From the NCBI RefSeq assembly GCF_040706615.1, contig NZ_JAPDRF010000009.1, positions 62,001 through 126,000 on the forward strand: 64,000 nt of DNA. Direction: 5' to 3'. This document shows positions 59,920-64,000 of the stretch, piece after piece (position 1 is the first letter of the stretch; each line of letters starts with the position of its first letter). The notes under the pieces were generated by a model. The model had not been told where the DNA came from and searched no databases. It was given only the letters and a program-made list of their open reading frames with translations. The stretch is from Lentisalinibacter sediminis (GTDB taxonomy: Bacteria > Pseudomonadota > Gammaproteobacteria > Steroidobacterales > Woeseiaceae). The position numbers and the translations under genes are program-made.

Positions 59920-62349
59920 TCAGCGGAAGTTGCGGCGGTAGGTCACGCCGAAGGTGAGCGGCTGATTCACCGTGACCCGACGCTTCGCGTAGCGGTTGTT
60001 GATGAATTGATCGCCCTGCTCGTCGAACACGTTCGCGATGTAGGCACCGACGCTCCACTTGTCGGCATCGATACCGGCACGCAGGTCCAGCACGCTGTAG
60101 GAATCCTGGATGGTCGGCGGCGGCGATACTACCGTGGCCTCTAGCCCGGCCAGCGCATTGATGGACTCGCCCGTGTAGGTGTAATCCGCGCGAAGGAACG
60201 GCGTACCGCCGAACAGCGTCGTGTCCTGGAAGGTTCGTTCGATGGAGAGCGAACCTTTCCAGTCCGGCGTGATGGGCAGGCGGGTGCCGTCCACGGCCTC
60301 CACGGCCGCACCCGTGCCCGGGAACAGCGTCGCACTCTCCGAGATCTCCGCCTCGTTCCAGGCGAGCGTTGCATCCAGCGACCAGCCCGGGGCCGGCACA
60401 AAGGAGGTCTGCACCTCCACGCCGTCGATCGTCGCCTCCGGGAAGTTGACCACGCCGAGCTGGAAGACGCCCTGCTGCGGATCGTTCACCTGGAGCTGGA
60501 TGTCGTCCCAGATCATGTGATAGCCGACGACGCTCAGGAACAGCCGGCCGCCGGCCGTCGTCGTCTTGTAGCCCACCTCGTAGTTCTGGACCATGTCGGA
60601 GTCGTACTTCCGCGGCAAGACCGAGTTCGGGCGCAGCGCGTTGGCGCCGCCGCTGCGGAAGCCCTCGGAGTAGGTGAGATACGCCAGGCTCCGATCGCTG
60701 AAGTTGTATGTCACATTGACCTTAGGCACGAAACCGTCGTCGCTCTCGTCACCGCTGCCATCGGTAAACACGAAATCGGTCTCCGGGTTCGGCACGGGAC
60801 CCTGCTGCAGTGCGCCGAGCACCTGCCTCTCCTTGCGGTCCACCTGATACCAGCGGCCGCCGGCCGTAACGGTCAGGCTGTCCGTGAGGTAGAACGTGGC
60901 CTCGCCGAACAGCGCGAACTGGTCGATCTCCGAGTCGTAGATGCCGAAGAACCAGTCGCCGGGTCGCACCGAGGGATCGGAGAAGTCCCAGCTACCCGGT
61001 GGCAGGCCGTTCAGCGACGGGTTGTAAGCGTTATACGCGAGGTAATAGAAGGCCGGTGAACCTGCGAAGTTCTCCGCGCCCGCCTTGTAGATATCGGTAT
61101 CCTCGAAGCTCTGGTAGAAGAGCCCCACGATGCCGCGCCAGCGGCTGTCATCGACTTCGGGCGTGGACCAGCGTGCCTCGATGCTGAAGCGCTCGGACTG
61201 AAGGTTATCCAGGTTGTACCCGCGGACCACTTCGCCGCCGAAGTCGTAGAAATAGAAGTCGTAGTCCGTGCCATAGACATCGTTGAAATAGGCTTCGTCC
61301 GCGTCGCTCAGTTCCTGAAATGCGAACATGTACTCGGTGCCATCCGCTTCGTAGTCCACCTCGCGGTCGAAGTAGGACACGCTGAACATGAAGTCGCCGA
61401 TGCCGGTGGATCCTTCCAGGGTCAGCGCCAACTGGTACCAGTCCTCCTCGAATCGTTCGTCGAAGAAGCGCACCTGTTCGAGATCGGATTGGTCGAAGTC
61501 CTTGTCGCCGAAACCGTCCGCCTCGGTCGACTGGAAGATGGCAGTGGTATCGACGGTCCAGCGGTCGTTCGGGAACCAGCGCAGTGCGGCGCGGCCGCCC
61601 GAAATGGTCGTGGTATTGATGTCGTCTTCCACGAACTCCTCGTTCGTGTACGTGCCGCCGGGGCTGGTGCCGAGTACGTTGTCGATGAAGCCCGCTTCCT
61701 CCGCGGTGAAGCCGACGAGCCGCAGTGCGAGCTTGTTATCCGCCAGCGGGATGTTGAGCATGCCGCTGACGTCGTAACCGGTGTCGCCGTCGGCGACCTG
61801 ATTCGCCTCGAGCTCCACCCAGGCATCGAAGGCGGTCGGGTCCGGCTTGTTGGTGATAATGCGCAGCGTGCCGGACTGGGATGCGTCGCCGAACAGCGTG
61901 CCCTGGGGGCCGCTCAGCGCTTCCAGGCGGGCAATGTCGACGAGGCGCGGGTCCGGGTTCAGGCCGGAGGCCGTGATCGGCTGTTCGTCGAGATACACGC
62001 TACTGGATGGGCCGGTGCCGAAATCGATGCCCGATGCTGCAACGCCGCGGAAGACCACGTTGTTGCCCGCCGGCTCCCTGCGCGCCAGCGCGAGACTCGG
62101 GATCTTGCCGACGTAATCGTCGAGGCTCTGGAGACCCTGGCGGACGATGTCATCCGTGGTGAAGGCCCGGATCGACATCGGGATGTCGGCGAGACTCTCC
62201 TCGCGTTTCGTCGCGGTGACGACGATTTCCTCGATGGCGTCGCCCTGGGTCTGCGCGTAGGCGCTGGGTCCAGCGAGTGCCGCAGATACTGCGGCGGCGA
62301 TGGCACTTCCGCTGTACGCGGCAGCACCGAAGTGTTGATTATCGGCCAT
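59920..62349 (-). CDS. TonB-dependent receptor
   Basis: An 809-residue outer-membrane receptor. After a signal peptide (AAAVSAALAGPSAYAQ) comes the TonB box-like EEIVVTATKREESLADIPMSIRAFT, the plug domain (LDDYVGKIPSLALARREPAGNNVVFRGVA, VYLDEQPITAS, LEALSGPQGTLFG) and a 22-strand barrel ending in TFGVTYRRNFR. The barrel is of the catecholate/polysaccharide-like class (IdxA-like), with long extracellular loops; the ligand is unknown. It is transcribed away from the beta-hydroxylase gene and ends at an intrinsic terminator. Confidence 0.92.
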   Translation of the reverse strand: MADNQHFGAAAYSGSAIAAAVSAALAGPSAYAQTQGDAIEEIVVTATKREESLADIPMSIRAFTTDDIVRQGLQSLDDYVGKIPSLALARREPAGNNVVFRGVAASGIDFGTGPSSSVYLDEQPITASGLNPDPRLVDIARLEALSGPQGTLFGDASQSGTLRIITNKPDPTAFDAWVELEANQVADGDTGYDVSGMLNIPLADNKLALRLVGFTAEEAGFIDNVLGTSPGGTYTNEEFVEDDINTTTISGGRAALRWFPNDRWTVDTTAIFQSTEADGFGDKDFDQSDLEQVRFFDERFEEDWYQLALTLEGSTGIGDFMFSVSYFDREVDYEADGTEYMFAFQELSDADEAYFNDVYGTDYDFYFYDFGGEVVRGYNLDNLQSERFSIEARWSTPEVDDSRWRGIVGLFYQSFEDTDIYKAGAENFAGSPAFYYLAYNAYNPSLNGLPPGSWDFSDPSVRPGDWFFGIYDSEIDQFALFGEATFYLTDSLTVTAGGRWYQVDRKERQVLGALQQGPVPNPETDFVFTDGSGDESDDGFVPKVNVTYNFSDRSLAYLTYSEGFRSGGANALRPNSVLPRKYDSDMVQNYEVGYKTTTAGGRLFLSVVGYHMIWDDIQLQVNDPQQGVFQLGVVNFPEATIDGVEVQTSFVPAPGWSLDATLAWNEAEISESATLFPGTGAAVEAVDGTRLPITPDWKGSLSIERTFQDTTLFGGTPFLRADYTYTGESINALAGLEATVVSPPPTIQDSYSVLDLRAGIDADKWSVGAYIANVFDEQGDQFINNRYAKRRVTVNQPLTFGVTYRRNFR

Positions 62350-62413
62350 TGCTGTCTCTCCCAGTTTTGCTTAATACTACTCAAGCGTGGCGAAAGAGCA
62401 AATGATGTTTACA

Positions 62414-62435
62414 GCTGTATCTGTCGTGACAGCTT
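62414..62435. promoter_or_regulatory. Inverted repeat between the receptor and hydroxylase genes
   Basis: AGCTGT (62414-62419), 10-base spacer, ACAGCT (62430-62435), in the 154-base divergent gap. The first arm is also part of the palindrome ACAGCTGT (62412-62419). Candidate operator. Confidence 0.4.
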
Positions 62436-62503
62436 GATTGCTATACCGAAAAGCGTCATATGTTGGCTGTTCGCCACAAGACGAATCGCAACAGGCGGTA
62501 GCC

Positions 62504-63064
62504 ATGAAAATCGATCAGCCCCTGAAAGAACTCGGTGACATCGACGTCGAACCGCTGCGTGCCGCGATCCTCGGCCAGGACGATTCGGCGTGGAACGAGC
62601 AGGAATACCGCCAGCAGGAGTACGAGGTCCACAAGCGCACCACTTCGATCGTGATGATATTCACGGACGGCAAGAACTGGCCGGAGATCGCGGTGCGCAA
62701 GGAGCCCGGCTGGGACCGTCTGGCCGACGCCGCGCTGCCACTGATGCAGGACATCATCGCCCGCTATTACCCGCCCGGCGGTACCATCATCCGCGCCATG
62801 GCGGCGCGGCTGGCTGCCGGAGCGCGTATCGATCCGCACAGGGACTCCCACCCGTCGTTCCATGCCAGCCACCGGATCCATATTCCGATTACCACCAACA
62901 CGCGGGTGCGTTTCATGATCGACGGTCGCCCGCACCGGCTCGAGGTGGGCAAGGTCTACGAGCTCAACAACCAGTTGTTGCACAGCGTCATGAACAAGGG
63001 CGCCGAGGACCGCATCACGTTCATCTTCGATTACCTGCCGCCCGGCGCCGTGCGCGCGGCGTGA
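62504..63064 (+). CDS. Aspartyl/asparaginyl beta-hydroxylase-family 2-oxoglutarate/Fe(II) oxygenase
   Basis: A 186-residue, single-domain member of the family. Iron ligands: H112 and D114 (IDPHRDSHPSFHASHRIHIPI) and H160 (NNQLLHSVMN); R170 (EDRITFIFDY) should bind 2-oxoglutarate. It shares the same order and spacing of catalytic residues with the N-terminal domain of the protein at 576-1574 (H111/D113/H159/R169), so the two are clear paralogues. The ATG at 62504 was taken as the start; upstream sequence is not conserved. It is coupled by GTGA to the propeller gene. Confidence 0.87.
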   Translation: MKIDQPLKELGDIDVEPLRAAILGQDDSAWNEQEYRQQEYEVHKRTTSIVMIFTDGKNWPEIAVRKEPGWDRLADAALPLMQDIIARYYPPGGTIIRAMAARLAAGARIDPHRDSHPSFHASHRIHIPITTNTRVRFMIDGRPHRLEVGKVYELNNQLLHSVMNKGAEDRITFIFDYLPPGAVRAA

Positions 63065-63975
63065 CTATTCTCGTTGCCACCTCCGTGGTGCGCGGCAGCC
63101 ACCAGGGCGAGAGTCACGGTGGCATCTACCTGATAGACCTCGAGCGCGAGCGTGTGGTGCAGACCGTCGACTGGAACACGGCTGACATCGACTGGCAGGG
63201 GCGCGGCTGGGACCGCGGGCTCAGGGGCATCGCCTTCGACGGCGAGCGTGTCTACGTTGCGGCGAGCGATGAGCTGTTCGCCTATACGCCCGACTTCCGG
63301 CTCATCGACTCCTGGCGCAACCCGTATCTCAGGCACTGCCACGAGATCGCGGTGTACGAGCGTCGGCTCTATCTCACCTCCACCGGCTACGACGTGCTGC
63401 TCGGGTTCGATCTGGACGCCGAGCGTTTCTGCTGGGGTCTGCACGTCGTGCGCGGTCACGGCGATTTCCGCGGCACCCCTTTCGATCCCGTCGAGGGTCC
63501 TGGTCCCGAGCCCGGCAATCGCCTGCACCTGAATATGATCCACTGTGACGACCGCGGCATGCATTTCAGCGGATTGCGGACCGGGGCGCTGCTCACCTAC
63601 GACGGTCGGCGCATCGCCGCGCGGGTCGGCCTGCCCCGGGGCGTGCACAATGCGAGGCCTTTCCTGGACGGTGTGCTGTTCAACGATACTCAGGCCGATG
63701 TCGTTCGCCACGCCACCCCGGAGCGCGAGCAGGCGTTCCGCGTGCCGGTGTACGACCCGGCGGAGCTCACCCACACCGATCTCGACGATTCGCGCATCGC
63801 GCGTCAGGCCTTCGGTCGGGGGCTGGCCGTCATCGACGACCATCGCATCGCGGCCGGGTCCTCGCCGTCGACCGTCGCGATACACGATCTGGCTGCCGGC
63901 CGCACGCGTACGGTGGTGACGCTCACGAAGGACATCCGCAACGCGGTCCATGGTCTGGAGGTCTGGCCGTACTGA
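63061..63975 (+). CDS. Beta-propeller protein (DUF4915/WD-like)
   Basis: A 304-residue protein made mostly of beta-propeller blades, recognised by repeated 'GIYLIDLE', 'VYVAASDELFAYTPDFRLID', 'LYLTSTGYDVLLGFDLDAERF', 'GALLTYDGRRIAARV' and 'GVLFNDTQADVVRHATPE' type strands. There is no signal peptide. The GTG start overlaps the hydroxylase stop (GTGA, 63061-63064), so the two proteins are made together; the propeller may carry the hydroxylase's substrate (inference). A related family (TIGR03032/DUF4915) is linked to glycosyl- or peptide-modification loci. No named function. Confidence 0.72.
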   Translation: MTILVATSVVRGSHQGESHGGIYLIDLERERVVQTVDWNTADIDWQGRGWDRGLRGIAFDGERVYVAASDELFAYTPDFRLIDSWRNPYLRHCHEIAVYERRLYLTSTGYDVLLGFDLDAERFCWGLHVVRGHGDFRGTPFDPVEGPGPEPGNRLHLNMIHCDDRGMHFSGLRTGALLTYDGRRIAARVGLPRGVHNARPFLDGVLFNDTQADVVRHATPEREQAFRVPVYDPAELTHTDLDDSRIARQAFGRGLAVIDDHRIAAGSSPSTVAIHDLAAGRTRTVVTLTKDIRNAVHGLEVWPY

Positions 63976-64000
63976 GGCGCCGGCGGGTGGGGCCGGCCGG

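Overview
This window reads as chromosome of a high-GC, probably halophilic or marine gammaproteobacterium. That rests on the GC-rich protein genes, an ectoine (compatible-solute) cluster, a high-potential iron-sulfur protein (HiPIP), many lipoproteins and outer-membrane proteins (an OprP-type porin, a TonB-dependent receptor) and dense GTGA/ATGA-overlapped operons. The HiPIP points toward the Chromatiales/Ectothiorhodospiraceae side of the class, but no rRNA is present to settle this. I see no tRNA, CRISPR array, phage or insertion sequence.

Layout. 1-2.7 kb: porin tail, a 2-oxoglutarate/Fe(II) hydroxylase, a small membrane protein and an SDR oxidoreductase. 2.7-8.3 kb (minus): a catalytic/non-catalytic M16 peptidase pair, then a hydrolase and an SLC13-type transporter. 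8.5-12.3 kb: a membrane protein and a hydrolase, converging at a REP-like palindrome on MtnA plus a class II aldolase (methylthioadenosine salvage). 12.4-16.8 kb (minus): an AttEFGH-type export system. 16.9-23 kb: a sterol-desaturase-like gene behind two very small membrane proteins, a CadC-like regulator with TPRs, an FrhB-like flavoprotein and an AbgT transporter. 23-30.8 kb (plus): CBS protein, amidase, an ECF-sigma operon, a DUF1800/DUF1501 pair, a fasciclin protein and a small hypothetical protein. 30.8-36.4 kb: a symporter, ectoine aspartokinase, ectB and ectA, with a divergent MarR/EctR regulator; ectC is missing. 36.4-40 kb (minus): thioesterase, DUF2334 deacetylase, glycosyltransferase and sulfotransferase. 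40.2-45 kb: tethered HiPIP, Lrp regulator divergent from a thiol dioxygenase, a lipoprotein, LOG-family protein and threonine aldolase.

45.0-45.6 kb holds no credible protein gene but encodes what looks like a roughly 460-nt structured RNA on the plus strand. It is rich in GNRA-capped hairpins and ends in a strong intrinsic terminator. This is the strongest candidate for something undescribed here.

45.6-64 kb: a second ECF-sigma operon, an esterase, two single-haem c-type lipoproteins, a holin-like membrane protein, hemN, a class V aminotransferase-like protein, the radical-SAM/UdgX DNA-repair pair, a PLP decarboxylase, DUF2189 and a repeat-built periplasmic protein. The window closes with a TonB-dependent receptor divergent from a second aspartyl-hydroxylase-family protein that is translationally coupled to a beta-propeller protein.

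Functional themes are osmoadaptation (ectoine genes plus symporter), envelope biogenesis and export (Att system, sulfotransferase/glycosyltransferase operon, M16 pair, lipoproteins), two envelope-stress-style ECF modules, sulfur-compound handling (MtnA/aldolase, thiol dioxygenase) and DNA repair. All functions are inferred from sequence motifs read by eye; no database search was run.
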